In this document: positions 25,425 to 35,558 of the stretch, one piece after another
Layout of the letters: each line of letters starts with the position of its first letter
Position numbering within the stretch: the first letter of the stretch is position 1
NCBI RefSeq assembly: GCF_001884045.1
Contig: NZ_MACF01000067.1
Span: 1 to 64,000, forward strand
DNA: 64,000 nucleotides
Direction of reading: 5' to 3'
Source: Bacillus mobilis
GTDB taxonomy: Bacteria > Bacillota > Bacilli > Bacillales > Bacillaceae_G
The notes under the pieces: model-generated
What the model saw: only the letters and a program-made list of their open reading frames with translations
Told to the model about the DNA's origin: nothing
Databases searched by the model: none
Made by a program: the position numbers and the translations under genes

Positions 25425-26417
25425 ATGAGAAAGTTATTAATGGTAATTGGGCTTACGTTTTTAATGTTAGCTGGATGTAGCAATGGGAATTTTGACAAAG
25501 CAATGGATGAAGGAAAGACTGCGTTAACGAATAAAGAATATAAAAATGCATTATCATCATTTGAAAAAGCGCTAGGTGAGAAAAAAGATGATTCAGATGC
25601 AATGATGCTTGTAGAACAAACGAAAATAATGATAGAAGCAGTGAAGTTAAAAGAAGAAACAAAGGTAGAAGAATCAATCAAGTCATTTGAAAAAGTAGAG
25701 AACATGAAGAATGGAAATGCTACGCTTGTAAAACAAGCAAAGGAAGAACGCACAGCATTACTAGCCATCTTAGAGCAAAACAAGAAGTATAGCGAGCAAC
25801 TGACGAAAAGTGAAGAGTTAATAAGTAAGAAAAATTATGCAGAAGCGAAAGAGATATTAAATAAGCTAGTTGCAGAAACAAAAGATAACAAAAAACTTGA
25901 AGAATATAATAAAAAAGCGGTAGGATTAGTTACTAAAATAAATGAAGAAGAAAAAACTGCAAAGAGTGAAGCAGCAGCGAAAGCACAAAAAACAAATGTA
26001 GTAACGAATCAAAAGGTAGCAACAGAAAAGACTCAAAAAACTGAGGCAGAAAAAAATCAAAAGGTAGTAGCAGAAAAGAACCAAAAAACTGAGACAGAAA
26101 AGAATCAGAAGGTAGCAACAGAAAAGAACGGCAAAACTGAGACAGAAAAAAATCAGAAGGTAGTAACAGAAAAGAACCAAAAAGTAGAGACAGGAAAGAC
26201 TCAAGATGCATTTACTTTTGAGAAAGCGAAAGCATATATCAAAAATGAATATAAAGAAGACTATGATTACACGTTAGAGAATACGCAAGTAGAGAATGGA
26301 AAGAAATATTATCAAATAAGAGTGCATACGACATATAAAGTAGAAGGTGCAGGTGGACCAGGATTTACTGGTGTATTCAAAGTATTCGAAGATGGTACAA
26401 TCGTTGAAATGCACTAA
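25425..26417 (+). CDS. TPR-like lipoprotein with Lys/Glu repeat linker
   Basis: A 330-residue lipoprotein; AGGAGGAG precedes the ATG and the lipobox is LAGC (Cys18). Residues 20 to about 170 are helical with TPR character (ALTNKEYKNALSSFEKALGEK, ISKKNYAEAKEILNKLV). A linker of about 80 residues repeats a decamer like TEKNQKVxTE or TEKNQKTETE. A C-terminal domain of about 60 residues (FTFEKAKAYIKNEY to the end) has alternating polar/hydrophobic strands (KYYQIRVHTTYKVEG) and resembles small secreted beta domains. It is anchored outside the membrane, with the repeat likely spanning the wall. Function unknown. The repeat makes length variation between strains likely. Confidence 0.85.
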   Translation: MRKLLMVIGLTFLMLAGCSNGNFDKAMDEGKTALTNKEYKNALSSFEKALGEKKDDSDAMMLVEQTKIMIEAVKLKEETKVEESIKSFEKVENMKNGNATLVKQAKEERTALLAILEQNKKYSEQLTKSEELISKKNYAEAKEILNKLVAETKDNKKLEEYNKKAVGLVTKINEEEKTAKSEAAAKAQKTNVVTNQKVATEKTQKTEAEKNQKVVAEKNQKTETEKNQKVATEKNGKTETEKNQKVVTEKNQKVETGKTQDAFTFEKAKAYIKNEYKEDYDYTLENTQVENGKKYYQIRVHTTYKVEGAGGPGFTGVFKVFEDGTIVEMH

Positions 26418-26426
26418 TTTGATGGA

Positions 26427-26462
26427 AAAGGTATCCTCAAAGTATATGAGGGTACCTTTTTT
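26427..26462 (+). terminator. Terminator after TPR-like lipoprotein gene
   Basis: AAAGGTATCCTCA (26427-26439) pairs with TGAGGGTACCTTT (26447-26459), one G-U, followed by T3 and TTAGC. Confidence 0.85.
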
Positions 26463-26474
26463 AGCATAAAAAAA

Positions 26475-26587
26475 GGCATCTAGCAAAAGTACTAGATGCA
26501 AATAAAAACACAAGGGAAGATAAATATCTTCCCGTTTCCCGTAAGTAATTATATCAAAAAATTTATAAAAAACTAGCTTTATTTTTT
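26475..26587. repeat. Dispersed ~110-bp intergenic element, copy 2
   Basis: It begins GGCATCTAGCAA and ends ATTATATCAA-n-TATAAAAAACTAGC then TTTATTTTTT, as in the copy at 22686. Inside are two hairpins: GCATCTAG/CTAGATGC (26476-26499) and GGGAAGATA/TATCTTCCC (26514-26533). Confidence 0.65.
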
Positions 26588-26667
26588 ATGTAATTGATGT
26601 GCAAAGCTATGAAATGATAAGATTACACTGTTTTCATAGTGTTTTATTAAAAAAAGGAGTTACGTAT

Positions 26668-26964
26668 ATGATTAATTTTAAACCAGAAAATTTGAACCAA
26701 CTATTAAAAATAACGTTAATTAGTGCGAATAAATCTTATGATGCGATTAAAGATTATGAATTTACGGGAGAAGCAGTAGTATTCCGTGTAGACTTCGAAT
26801 ATATTGACGTTTCTTTAATGATTATAGATATGTTAGGAAGATCAGCTTCTAAATTTAACATTTTGCCATATGCCCGTCCGAATACGAATGAAATAGATTA
26901 CATTCAGTTTCATGTGTATTCGGTTAATGAAGGGAATTTTAAAGAAATGATGGATACGATGTAA
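26668..26964 (+). CDS. Small conserved-looking protein, function unknown
   Basis: A 98-residue soluble protein. ATG 26668 is chosen because AAAAGGAG lies just upstream; the frame continues upstream without a site. Predicted mixed alpha/beta: LNQLLKITLISANKS, TGEAVVFRVDFEYIDVSLMIIDML and YIQFHVYSVNEGNFKEM. No motif, signal or membrane helix. It stands alone between two repeat-rich regions. Confidence 0.7.
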   Translation: MINFKPENLNQLLKITLISANKSYDAIKDYEFTGEAVVFRVDFEYIDVSLMIIDMLGRSASKFNILPYARPNTNEIDYIQFHVYSVNEGNFKEMMDTM

Positions 26965-27048
26965 AAACTATAATTTTACAAAATTGTATATAAAACCTTA
27001 ATTTCTGCTAATATATAATTAATAAATTCATATAATTGGAGTGATGAG

Positions 27049-27525
27049 ATGCAGCCGTTAGAAAGGGAGATTCATTCTAATATGCTGAAAGTGTGGAGGA
27101 TTCACGCTTTAATTGGGGCGGCAGTTATACTAGCAGTCGTAATTGCATATTTCTTTTTTATGATCAATTTTAATTGGTGGGGTTGGTTGTTTGGTTTGTT
27201 AGTAACAGGTGCTATTCTATTTATCCCGCTTGATTATTTCGTGTTTCCAAATTTACGTCAACGCTATTATAGTTACAGATTAAATGAAGAAGAGGTTGAG
27301 ATTCAAAAAGGAATGTTCGTTGTAAAACGCGTACTTATTCCGATGATGCGCGTGCAGCACGTAACGATTGAACAAGGACCAATTATGAGAAAGTATAATT
27401 TAGCAGAATTACATATTTCAACAGCAGCAACTTCTCATAGTATTCCAGGCTTAACGAAAGAAGAAGCAGAGCAGCTGAAAAGACAAATTGGAGAACTCGC
27501 GAAAGTGAGTGATGAGGATGTATAA
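27049..27525 (+). CDS. Second YdbS-like PH-domain membrane protein
   Basis: A 158-residue paralogue of the protein at 20128, the same length and mostly the same sequence from RQRYYSY onward (IEQGPIMRKY, LHISTAATSHSIPGL). ATTGGAG precedes ATG 27049. Two membrane helices (VILAVVIAYFFFM and LFGLLVTGAILFIPL) precede the DUF304/bPH2 domain. It overlaps its partner gene in the same way as the first pair. Confidence 0.88.
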   Translation: MQPLEREIHSNMLKVWRIHALIGAAVILAVVIAYFFFMINFNWWGWLFGLLVTGAILFIPLDYFVFPNLRQRYYSYRLNEEEVEIQKGMFVVKRVLIPMMRVQHVTIEQGPIMRKYNLAELHISTAATSHSIPGLTKEEAEQLKRQIGELAKVSDEDV

Positions 27526-28936
27526 GAGGCAACATCCGATCACGATTTTATTAGGTATTAGGATTTCGAGTTTATTTCCACTTATTATCCTTGTTATGTT
27601 TAAACCTGAAGAACAAGTGAAACCTTGGTATGTCTTTTATCTTTTCATCTTGTTTATTATATTCATTATGGCAATTTTCTCAGCTATAAAATGGTATTTC
27701 AAAGTGTACTGGGTTGAAAATAATATTGTACATATAAAGCACGGTGTGTTCGTTAAGAAGGAAAGTTACTTAAATAAAGAACGTGTGCAAAATATTAGTA
27801 CGTCTTCTAACATCATTTATCAAGTGCTTGGACTGACGAAGTTAAACATAGAAGTAGCCGGCGGCGGTACTGAACCGGAAGTGATGTTAGCTGGCATTAG
27901 AGAAAGTGAAGCGAAGGAACTGATTTCTTTATTACATAAAGAGAGAAGTGTTGTGACTGAAGAAGAGCCCGCGACAGCAGAAAATAAGACAGTTTATCAG
28001 TTAACGGTGAAAGAGATTTTAGCAGCTTCCATTACGTCTGGTAGATTCGGATTAGTGTTTTCTGGATTACTTCTTATTTACTCAGAGTTTAATCAATTTC
28101 TACCCGAATGGCTCATTAATAAAGTAGAAGCGTATGTGATGGATAACGGTGTATATGAATTAATTGTTATGGCTGCGATTTTAATGGTGGTTTCGTGGGT
28201 CGTTTCGACAGCTGGTTATGCGTTAAAATATGCGAACTTTAAAATTGAGCGAAACAGAAATGAAATTCGCATCGTGCAAGGGTTATTTGATAAAAAAGAG
28301 TTTGTTTTAAAACTACACCGCATTCAAGCAATTACGGTGAAAGAAGGAATTCTTCGCCAGCCGTTCGGTTATTGCTCTGTCGAAGTGGAAGTTATTCAAA
28401 GTATAGAAGCAGCAGGGCATGAAGTAATGTTACATCCTTTTATGAAAAAGAAAGATGTCCAGCAGTTACTTACGTATTTGCAGTTGCCGTATGAAATGGA
28501 AGAGAAAATCGTTCATTTACCGAAGGCTGCATTACGTCGTTACGTAATAATGGGCTGGATTACAAGTGCTGTACTCGCTGTGCCGATTATCGGTGCGAGT
28601 ATATATTTTAAGCAAAATATGGCGTTATTCACGTTAATACCACTATTTATCATATTTACGTTACTCTCATACGCCCGGTATACAAGTGGTGGATATATGA
28701 TACGAGACAATCAGTTAGTCATGGTATACCGTGGCCTTGCGAAATATACTGGGATCATGCGAAGAAGGCATGTTCAAGCAGTAGGATACAATCAATCGTA
28801 TTTTCAAAAGAAAGACGAGCTATGTACAGCTGCCGTATCAGTAGCGGGACATGGTTATGAAGTGAAGCATATGCGAAAAGAAGATGCGCTTCGTATATAT
28901 AATTGGTACAAAGAAAAAGGAAACACCGGTGCGTAA
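27512..28936 (+). CDS. Second YdbT-like multi-PH-domain membrane protein
   Basis: About 474 residues and a paralogue of the protein at 20591, with the same three DUF304 modules between pairs of membrane helices (VKKESYLNKERVQNISTSSN, KKEFVLKLHRIQAITVKEGI, IMRRRHVQAVGYNQSYFQKK). It starts within the end of the upstream ydbS-like gene; the exact start (27509, 27512 or 27518) is uncertain. Its stop codon lies in the loop of the terminator hairpin. It may act in a parallel or mixed complex with the first pair. Confidence 0.88.
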   Translation: MRMYKRQHPITILLGIRISSLFPLIILVMFKPEEQVKPWYVFYLFILFIIFIMAIFSAIKWYFKVYWVENNIVHIKHGVFVKKESYLNKERVQNISTSSNIIYQVLGLTKLNIEVAGGGTEPEVMLAGIRESEAKELISLLHKERSVVTEEEPATAENKTVYQLTVKEILAASITSGRFGLVFSGLLLIYSEFNQFLPEWLINKVEAYVMDNGVYELIVMAAILMVVSWVVSTAGYALKYANFKIERNRNEIRIVQGLFDKKEFVLKLHRIQAITVKEGILRQPFGYCSVEVEVIQSIEAAGHEVMLHPFMKKKDVQQLLTYLQLPYEMEEKIVHLPKAALRRYVIMGWITSAVLAVPIIGASIYFKQNMALFTLIPLFIIFTLLSYARYTSGGYMIRDNQLVMVYRGLAKYTGIMRRRHVQAVGYNQSYFQKKDELCTAAVSVAGHGYEVKHMRKEDALRIYNWYKEKGNTGA

Positions 28937-28952
28937 TGGTGTTTCCTTTTTT
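28917..28952 (+). terminator. Terminator overlapping the end of second ydbT
   Basis: AAGGAAACACC (28917-28927) pairs perfectly with GGTGTTTCCTT (28938-28948), then T4. The stop codon TAA is in the loop. Confidence 0.88.
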
Positions 28953-28972
28953 GTGTCGTGATTTGTCGATAA

Positions 28973-29092
28973 GTCGATATATTCGAAAAATCGCTGATAT
29001 AATTTGAGTTGCGCCGATATATTTCAAAAATCGCTGATATAATTCGAGTTGCGCCGATATATTCGGGAAATCGCCGATATAATTTCATGTAC
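28973..29092. repeat. Tandem array of a 40-bp intergenic repeat, three units
   Basis: Units start at 28973, 29013 and 29053, exactly 40 bases apart. Each reads like GYCGATATATT, then AAATCGCTGATATAATT, then a GAGTTGC-type end. Each holds two CGATATA/TGATATA half-sites. A related three-unit array lies at 51467-51589. The array sits between the second ydbT and hmoB. Confidence 0.88.
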
Positions 29093-29125
29093 CGCAGACT
29101 TGGAGCAACCACAGCACAAAACCCC

Positions 29126-29659
<534 letters not shown>

Positions 29660-29774
29660 TTAATTGTTTGTTTCTATTATATCAACTCTCTTAAAAAACT
29701 TCGAAGATTATATACATAAAGATACTTCTTTTTCAAATAATAAATGTACCATCATTTGGAAAGAAGGCCGATGT

Positions 29775-31892
29775 ATGAAGAAAGTAAAGTGGACTTTATT
29801 AGGTGGATTAGCAACGCTTGTATTAGCGATTGTACTTTATAAACTTATTGTGTTAGCTGGTGGCTATATGATGGATGAAAAGCAGCTCGTTTTCCATTCT
29901 TCATCACGTATCGTTGACCAGAAAGGGAAAGAAATTACGAAATTATATGTAGAAAATAGAGACCTCGTACCAGTCGAGCAAATTCCGAAATACGTGCAGC
30001 AGGCGTTTATTGCGGTGGAAGATTCTCGTTTTTATGAGCATCAAGGAATTGATTACCCGTCTATATTCAGGGCTCTTTATAAAGATACGTTAGCTGGAGA
30101 GAAGGTCGAAGGTGGTAGTACGATTACGCAGCAACTAGCGAAAAACGTCTTTTTAACTCGTGAAAAAACAGTTACGCGGAAATTGAAGGAAGTCGCAATT
30201 TCCCTTCAATTAGAGCAAAAATATACGAAACAACAAATTCTTGAAATGTATATGAATCATATTTATTTTGGCCATGGGGCTTACGGTATTCAAGCGGCAG
30301 CAAAGTTGTATTTTAATAAAAATGTAGAAGATTTAACAGTAGAAGAAGGGGCAATGCTTGCAGGTCTTCCGAAGTCGCCAAACGGATATTCACCGTATTT
30401 CTCTCCAGAGAAAAGTAAGGAGCGCCGCGATCTCGTATTGTCACTTATGCATAAACAAGGCTATTTGACTGCAGAAGAAAGTGTACGTTATCAAGGAAAG
30501 ACGATTGCGCTATATAAAAACTTAGATGAGAATGAGCTCGCATATATGCCGTATATTGATATGGTTATAGATGAAGCAGCTCGTTTATATGGATTGTCTC
30601 ATCAAGAAGTGCTCCGCGGAGGATATACGTTTGTCGTTCCGATGGATGAAAAGATTCAAAAGGTAGCGTATAACCAGTTTCAAGATGCACGGAATTTCCC
30701 TGGGAAAGAAGAGGGGGCGCAAGGTGCTTTTTTATTAATGGATAATCGTACGGGCGGAATTAAAGCGGCGATTGGCGGAAGAAAGTATGTCCCGAGAGGT
30801 TTTAATCGTGTTTTCGCAAAAAGACAGCCCGGTTCTGTGCTAAAACCACTTATCGTCTATGCGCCAGCACTCGAAACGAAAAAGTATAATCCGTATTCTT
30901 TATTAACGAATGAAAGAAATTCATTTGAAGGCTATGAACCTCGAAATTACAACCATACGTATTCGAAAGAAATGACGATGTACGATGCGATTTTAGAGTC
31001 AGCAAATGTACCGGCAGTTTCTTTATTAAATGAATTAGGGGTAGAAGAAGGAAAGCAATATTTAGAGAAAGGCAATGTTCATATTGCCGATGCGGGGTTA
31101 AGTACAGCGCTTGGCGGATTGAAAAACGGTGTTTCAACATTTGAACTCGTGAAAATGTATCGTGCGTTTTTAGCAAATGGCGCTATTATTGAGCCGCACG
31201 TGATTGATAAAGTGTTCAATAGACACGGCGCAGTTATTGGAGAATCACCAAAAGTAGAAACGAAAATTTTCTCGAAACAAACGGCATGGTATATGACGAA
31301 AATGCTTGAAGGAGTTGTGAAGGAAGGGACAGCGAAAGCCGGTGTATATAACGGGGCGTTAGCTGGGAAAACAGGCACAACTTCCTTACCAAATGACGAT
31401 AATGGAGCGAGAGATATGTGGTTCGTTGGCTATACGCCAAATTTAGTAGGCGCTGTTTGGATTGGTTATGACCGTACGGATAAAGAGCATCAGCTGCAAG
31501 GAGAAAGTGCGTCAGCAACGAAATTGTTTAAGAAAATTTTAACGAAGGCAAATGTAGAACAGAAAGAGCAGTTTATGAAACCAGAAGGTGTGGAAACAAT
31601 CGGTGCTCCAATTCGGCTGCGCAAAATTGAAGATGTGAAAATGAAATTAGCTTTTAGCCCTTTCGGTTTATTTAAAGCGAAATTAAGCTGGACACCACTT
31701 CCAGATGATAGAATTATGTATCGTATTTATAGAGTAGAAAACGGAGCCCATACGCATGTAGCAACTGTAAATGGTGCCGGGGAATATGAAGAAAAGTTCG
31801 TTAACATCTTTTCAAAACCGAGTTTTTACGTTGTGCCATATAACACACAAACGAATCGCGAGGGAGAAAAGTCAAAAGTAGCTAAACCATAG
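29775..31892 (+). CDS. pbpF: Class A penicillin-binding protein PbpF
   Basis: A 705-residue bifunctional peptidoglycan synthase. ATG 29775 is chosen because it starts the cytoplasmic stub and transmembrane anchor (KKVKWTLLGGLATLVLAIVL) and follows GAAAGAAGG. The GT51 glycosyltransferase domain (about 50-220) includes AVEDSRFYEHQG with catalytic Glu82 and EGGSTITQQLAKN. The transpeptidase domain shows the nucleophile Ser354 in PGSVLKP, the SAN triad and KTGTT (Lys532). A C-terminal tail of about 100 residues follows. It lies between hmoB and hemE as in B. subtilis, where pbpF is expressed partly in the forespore. Confidence 0.95.
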   Translation: MKKVKWTLLGGLATLVLAIVLYKLIVLAGGYMMDEKQLVFHSSSRIVDQKGKEITKLYVENRDLVPVEQIPKYVQQAFIAVEDSRFYEHQGIDYPSIFRALYKDTLAGEKVEGGSTITQQLAKNVFLTREKTVTRKLKEVAISLQLEQKYTKQQILEMYMNHIYFGHGAYGIQAAAKLYFNKNVEDLTVEEGAMLAGLPKSPNGYSPYFSPEKSKERRDLVLSLMHKQGYLTAEESVRYQGKTIALYKNLDENELAYMPYIDMVIDEAARLYGLSHQEVLRGGYTFVVPMDEKIQKVAYNQFQDARNFPGKEEGAQGAFLLMDNRTGGIKAAIGGRKYVPRGFNRVFAKRQPGSVLKPLIVYAPALETKKYNPYSLLTNERNSFEGYEPRNYNHTYSKEMTMYDAILESANVPAVSLLNELGVEEGKQYLEKGNVHIADAGLSTALGGLKNGVSTFELVKMYRAFLANGAIIEPHVIDKVFNRHGAVIGESPKVETKIFSKQTAWYMTKMLEGVVKEGTAKAGVYNGALAGKTGTTSLPNDDNGARDMWFVGYTPNLVGAVWIGYDRTDKEHQLQGESASATKLFKKILTKANVEQKEQFMKPEGVETIGAPIRLRKIEDVKMKLAFSPFGLFKAKLSWTPLPDDRIMYRIYRVENGAHTHVATVNGAGEYEEKFVNIFSKPSFYVVPYNTQTNREGEKSKVAKP

Positions 31893-32081
31893 TTTTTCTC
31901 TGTGTTATAATAAGAATGTTGTGAAAATAGTAAGCGTTTTTAAGAATGTTTGTGTCAATTTAATGAACAACGTACATAATATTATGCATTTTGTTTTTAC
32001 AAGCTGTATAGTAAAAAAAGATAAATATCGGAATAGAACGTATTTAGAGCAAAAGCATTGGCAAGGAAGGGAGCAAGGGTC

Positions 32082-33128
32082 TTGGTAAGAAATATAAATG
32101 AGACATTTTTAAAAGCATGTAGGGGGGAACGTACTGATTATGTACCAGCATGGTATATGCGTCAAGCAGGTCGTTCACAGCCGGAATATAGAAAGATAAA
32201 AGAAAAGTATTCTTTATTTGAAATTACACATAATCCAGAGTTATGTGCTTACGTTACAAAGTTGCCAGTTGATCAATATAATGTAGACGCAGCAATTCTG
32301 TATAAAGATATTATGTCACCATTACCTGCAATTGGTGTGGATGTAGAAATTAAATCAGGTATTGGTCCGGTTATTGATAACCCAATCCGTTCTTTACAAG
32401 ACGTAGAAAAGCTAGGGGAAATCAATCCAGAAGATGACGTGCCGTACATATTAGATACGATTCGTTTATTAACGACGGAAATGTTAGACGTACCGTTAAT
32501 CGGTTTTTCAGGAGCACCATTTACATTAGCGAGCTACATGATTGAAGGCGGTCCATCTCGTAACTACCATAATACGAAAGCGTTCATGTATGCAGAGCCG
32601 AAAGCTTGGTTCGCTTTAATGGATAAGCTAGCAGATATGGTTATTACATATTTAAAAGCGCAAATTAACGCAGGAGCAAAAGCGGTTCAAATTTTCGATT
32701 CTTGGGTTGGAACAGTAAATGTAGCAGATTACCGCGTATTTATTAAACCAGCAATGGAGCGTATTTTTGCAGAAGTTCGCCCGATGGGTGTTCCAATGAT
32801 TATGCACGGCGTAGGAGCTGCACATTTAGTAAATGAATGGCACGACTTACCACTTGATGTAGTAGGCTTAGATTGGCGCTTACCGATTGAAGAGGCACGC
32901 ACGCGTGGCGTTCATAAGGCGGTACAAGGTAATATGGACCCGTCATTCTTACTTGCACCATGGTCTGTTATTGAAGAACATGTAAAAGGTATTTTAGATC
33001 AAGGAATGAAACAGCCAGGTTATATCTTTAACTTAGGACACGGTGTATTCCCAGAAGTAAATCCAGATACATTAAAACGTTTAACTACATTTATTCATGA
33101 ATACTCTAAAGGGCAGTTAGCGAAGTAA
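32082..33128 (+). CDS. hemE: Uroporphyrinogen decarboxylase
   Basis: A 348-residue enzyme removing four carboxyl groups from uroporphyrinogen III to give coproporphyrinogen III. TTG 32082 gives the usual N-terminus [27 protein letters not shown] lies upstream, with spacing longer than ideal. Family signatures are [14 protein letters not shown] (active-site Arg) and [17 protein letters not shown], with IFDSWVG and MIMHGVG further on. It is the first gene of hemEHY, 14 bases before hemH. Confidence 0.96.
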   Translation: MVRNINETFLKACRGERTDYVPAWYMRQAGRSQPEYRKIKEKYSLFEITHNPELCAYVTKLPVDQYNVDAAILYKDIMSPLPAIGVDVEIKSGIGPVIDNPIRSLQDVEKLGEINPEDDVPYILDTIRLLTTEMLDVPLIGFSGAPFTLASYMIEGGPSRNYHNTKAFMYAEPKAWFALMDKLADMVITYLKAQINAGAKAVQIFDSWVGTVNVADYRVFIKPAMERIFAEVRPMGVPMIMHGVGAAHLVNEWHDLPLDVVGLDWRLPIEEARTRGVHKAVQGNMDPSFLLAPWSVIEEHVKGILDQGMKQPGYIFNLGHGVFPEVNPDTLKRLTTFIHEYSKGQLAK

Positions 33129-33142
33129 AGGAGCATTGCTGT

Positions 33143-34078
33143 ATGAAAAAGAAAATTGGTTTGCTTGTAATGGCATACGGAACGCCATATAAAGAAGAAG
33201 ATATTGAACGTTACTATACACATATTCGCAGAGGAAGAAAGCCAAGTCCTGAAATGCTAGAAGATTTAACAGAGCGTTACCGTGCAATTGGTGGTATTTC
33301 TCCTTTAGCTACTATTACATTAGAGCAAGCTAAAAAGTTAGAACAGCGTTTAAATGAAGTACAAGATGAAGTAGAGTATCATATGTATCTTGGCTTAAAA
33401 CATATCGAACCGTTCATTGAAGATGCAGTGAAAGATATGCATAACGACGGTATACAAGATGCAATCGCACTTGTTCTTGCGCCGCACTATTCTACATTTA
33501 GCGTGAAATCGTATGTAGGACGAGCACAAGAAGAAGCAGAGAAACTTGGAAACTTAACAATTCACGGCATTGATAGCTGGTATAAAGAACCGAAATTCAT
33601 CCAGTACTGGGTTGATGCAGTGAAAGGTATATATAGCGGTATGGCAGAAGCAGAACGCGAAAAAGCAGTATTAATCGTATCTGCACATAGCTTACCAGAA
33701 AAAATTATCGCACTTGGCGATCCATATCCAGATCAATTAAATGAAACAGCTGACTATATCGCAAGAGGTGCGGAAGTAGCAAACTATGCAGTAGGTTGGC
33801 AAAGTGCAGGAAACACGCCAGATCCTTGGATTGGTCCAGATGTACAAGATTTAACGAGAGAATTAAATGAAAAGTACGGTTATACTTCATTCGTATACGC
33901 ACCAGTTGGATTTGTTGCGGAACATTTAGAAGTTTTATATGACAACGACTTTGAGTGTAAAGTTGTAACAGATGAAATTGGCGCGAAATATTATCGTCCA
34001 GAAATGCCAAATGCATCGGACGCATTTATTGATTGCTTAACAGATGTTGTATTAAAGAAAAAAGAATCTGTATTGTAA
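33143..34078 (+). CDS. hemH: Coproporphyrin ferrochelatase
   Basis: A 311-residue soluble ferrochelatase (HemH/CpfC). In Gram-positive bacteria it inserts Fe2+ into coproporphyrin III. AAAGGAG precedes ATG 33143. Visible features are [32 protein letters not shown] (His near 110), [10 protein letters not shown] (metal-site His) and [15 protein letters not shown]. Its position between hemE and hemY in one operon supports the call. Confidence 0.96.
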   Translation: MKKKIGLLVMAYGTPYKEEDIERYYTHIRRGRKPSPEMLEDLTERYRAIGGISPLATITLEQAKKLEQRLNEVQDEVEYHMYLGLKHIEPFIEDAVKDMHNDGIQDAIALVLAPHYSTFSVKSYVGRAQEEAEKLGNLTIHGIDSWYKEPKFIQYWVDAVKGIYSGMAEAEREKAVLIVSAHSLPEKIIALGDPYPDQLNETADYIARGAEVANYAVGWQSAGNTPDPWIGPDVQDLTRELNEKYGYTSFVYAPVGFVAEHLEVLYDNDFECKVVTDEIGAKYYRPEMPNASDAFIDCLTDVVLKKKESVL

Positions 34079-34097
34079 GAAGAAAGGGGGAGCCTGC

Positions 34098-35519
34098 TTG
34101 AGGAAAAAAGTTGTAATCATCGGCGGTGGCATCACAGGATTAACAACAATGTATAACTTGCAAAAAGAAATTCGTGACAACAACTTGCCGATCGATACAT
34201 TACTGATAGAAGCATCGGGTAAACTTGGCGGGAAAATTCAAACCGTTCGAAAAGATGGATTTACAATTGAACGCGGACCGGATTCTTTCTTAGCACGAAA
34301 AGAAAGTGCAGCAAGATTAGCGAGAGAATTAGGTCTTGGCGATGAACTTGTAAATAATAAGGGCGGTCAATCATTTATCCTCGTAAACAATCGGTTACAT
34401 AAAATGCCGAGCGGATCAATGATGGGAATTCCAACGCAAATTACGCCGTTTCTATTTTCCGGGCTGCTCTCTCCAATTGGTAAACTAAGAGCTGGCTTTG
34501 ATCTGTTAATGCCGAGATCAAAGCCAGTATCTGACCAATCACTCGGGCAGTTTTTCAGACATCGCCTCGGCAACGAAGTGGTTGAAAATTTAATCGAACC
34601 ATTACTATCGGGTATTTATGCAGGGGATATTGATGAAATGAGCTTAATGTCAACATTCCCGCAAATGTATCAAATCGAGCAGAAACATCGCAGTATTTCA
34701 CTCGGTATGCGTACACTTGCACCGAAAGAAGAGAAAACTGAACCGAAAAAAGGAATCTTCCAAACAGTGAAAAACGGTTTAGAATCTATCGTAGAATCTC
34801 TCGAAATGAAGATGCATGAAGGTACGATAATAAAGGGCACTCGCATTGAAAAAATTGCAAAACTTGGTGATGGTTATACGATTACTCTTAGTAACGGAAA
34901 AGAAATAGAAGCGGACGCGGTCGTAGTGGCAACATCACATAAAGTACTGCCATCTATGTTTGCGCAGTACAAGCAGTTTCGTTTCTTCCGCAATATTCCG
35001 TCCACATCAGTTGCGAACGTGGCAATGGCTTTCCAAGAATCAGCCATTCAGCGTGATATTGATGGTACAGGGTTTGTCGTATCTCGAAATAACGATTACA
35101 CCATTACAGCATGTACGTGGACACATAAAAAGTGGCCACATACAACGCCAGAAGGAAAAATGCTTCTTAGGTGTTACGTTGGACGCCCTGGTGATGAAGC
35201 AGTTGTAGAACAAACAGAAGAGGAACTTGTTAGGCTTGTACTAGAAGACTTACGAAAGACGATGGATATTACAGAGGATCCAGAATTTACAGTCGTAAGC
35301 CGCTGGAAAGAAGCAATGCCCCAATATACAGTAGGCCATAACGAGCGAATGAAGAAACTCACGACATTTATGGAGAAAGAGTTGCCAGGTATATACTTGG
35401 CAGGTAGTTCTTACGCTGGTTCTGGTCTTCCGGACTGTATTGATCAAGGTGAGTTAGCGGCAAAGCGTGTACTATCTCATCTGGAGAAAGTAATGGATAC
35501 GGAATTAATCGCACAATAA
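34098..35519 (+). CDS. hemY: Coproporphyrinogen oxidase HemY/CgoX
   Basis: A 473-residue FAD enzyme oxidising coproporphyrinogen III to coproporphyrin III in the Gram-positive heme pathway (previously called protoporphyrinogen oxidase). TTG 34098 follows AAAGGGGGAG. The dinucleotide-binding fold is VVIIGGGITGLTTMYNL, followed by GKIQTVRKDGFTIERGPDSF. The C-terminal FAD segment is GIYLAGSSYAGSGLPDCIDQG. It ends the hemEHY operon and is followed by a terminator. Confidence 0.96.
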   Translation: MRKKVVIIGGGITGLTTMYNLQKEIRDNNLPIDTLLIEASGKLGGKIQTVRKDGFTIERGPDSFLARKESAARLARELGLGDELVNNKGGQSFILVNNRLHKMPSGSMMGIPTQITPFLFSGLLSPIGKLRAGFDLLMPRSKPVSDQSLGQFFRHRLGNEVVENLIEPLLSGIYAGDIDEMSLMSTFPQMYQIEQKHRSISLGMRTLAPKEEKTEPKKGIFQTVKNGLESIVESLEMKMHEGTIIKGTRIEKIAKLGDGYTITLSNGKEIEADAVVVATSHKVLPSMFAQYKQFRFFRNIPSTSVANVAMAFQESAIQRDIDGTGFVVSRNNDYTITACTWTHKKWPHTTPEGKMLLRCYVGRPGDEAVVEQTEEELVRLVLEDLRKTMDITEDPEFTVVSRWKEAMPQYTVGHNERMKKLTTFMEKELPGIYLAGSSYAGSGLPDCIDQGELAAKRVLSHLEKVMDTELIAQ

Positions 35520-35523
35520 AGTG

Positions 35524-35555
35524 AAACGCCTTCAATCATATTGAAGGCGTTTTGT
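35524..35555. terminator. Terminator after hemY
   Basis: AAACGCCTTCAAT (35524-35536) pairs perfectly with ATTGAAGGCGTTT (35540-35552), followed by T. It probably also serves the convergent minus-strand gene. Confidence 0.9.
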
Positions 35556-35558
35556 TAC

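Noticed and set aside
25926-26211. Two long minus-strand frames under the lipoprotein repeat region
   Set aside because: They are by-products of the biased Lys/Glu repeat codons; neither has a ribosome binding site or sensible composition.
28973-29092. Regular repeats as a CRISPR array
   Set aside because: The repeats abut in tandem with no unique spacers, and no cas gene is nearby.
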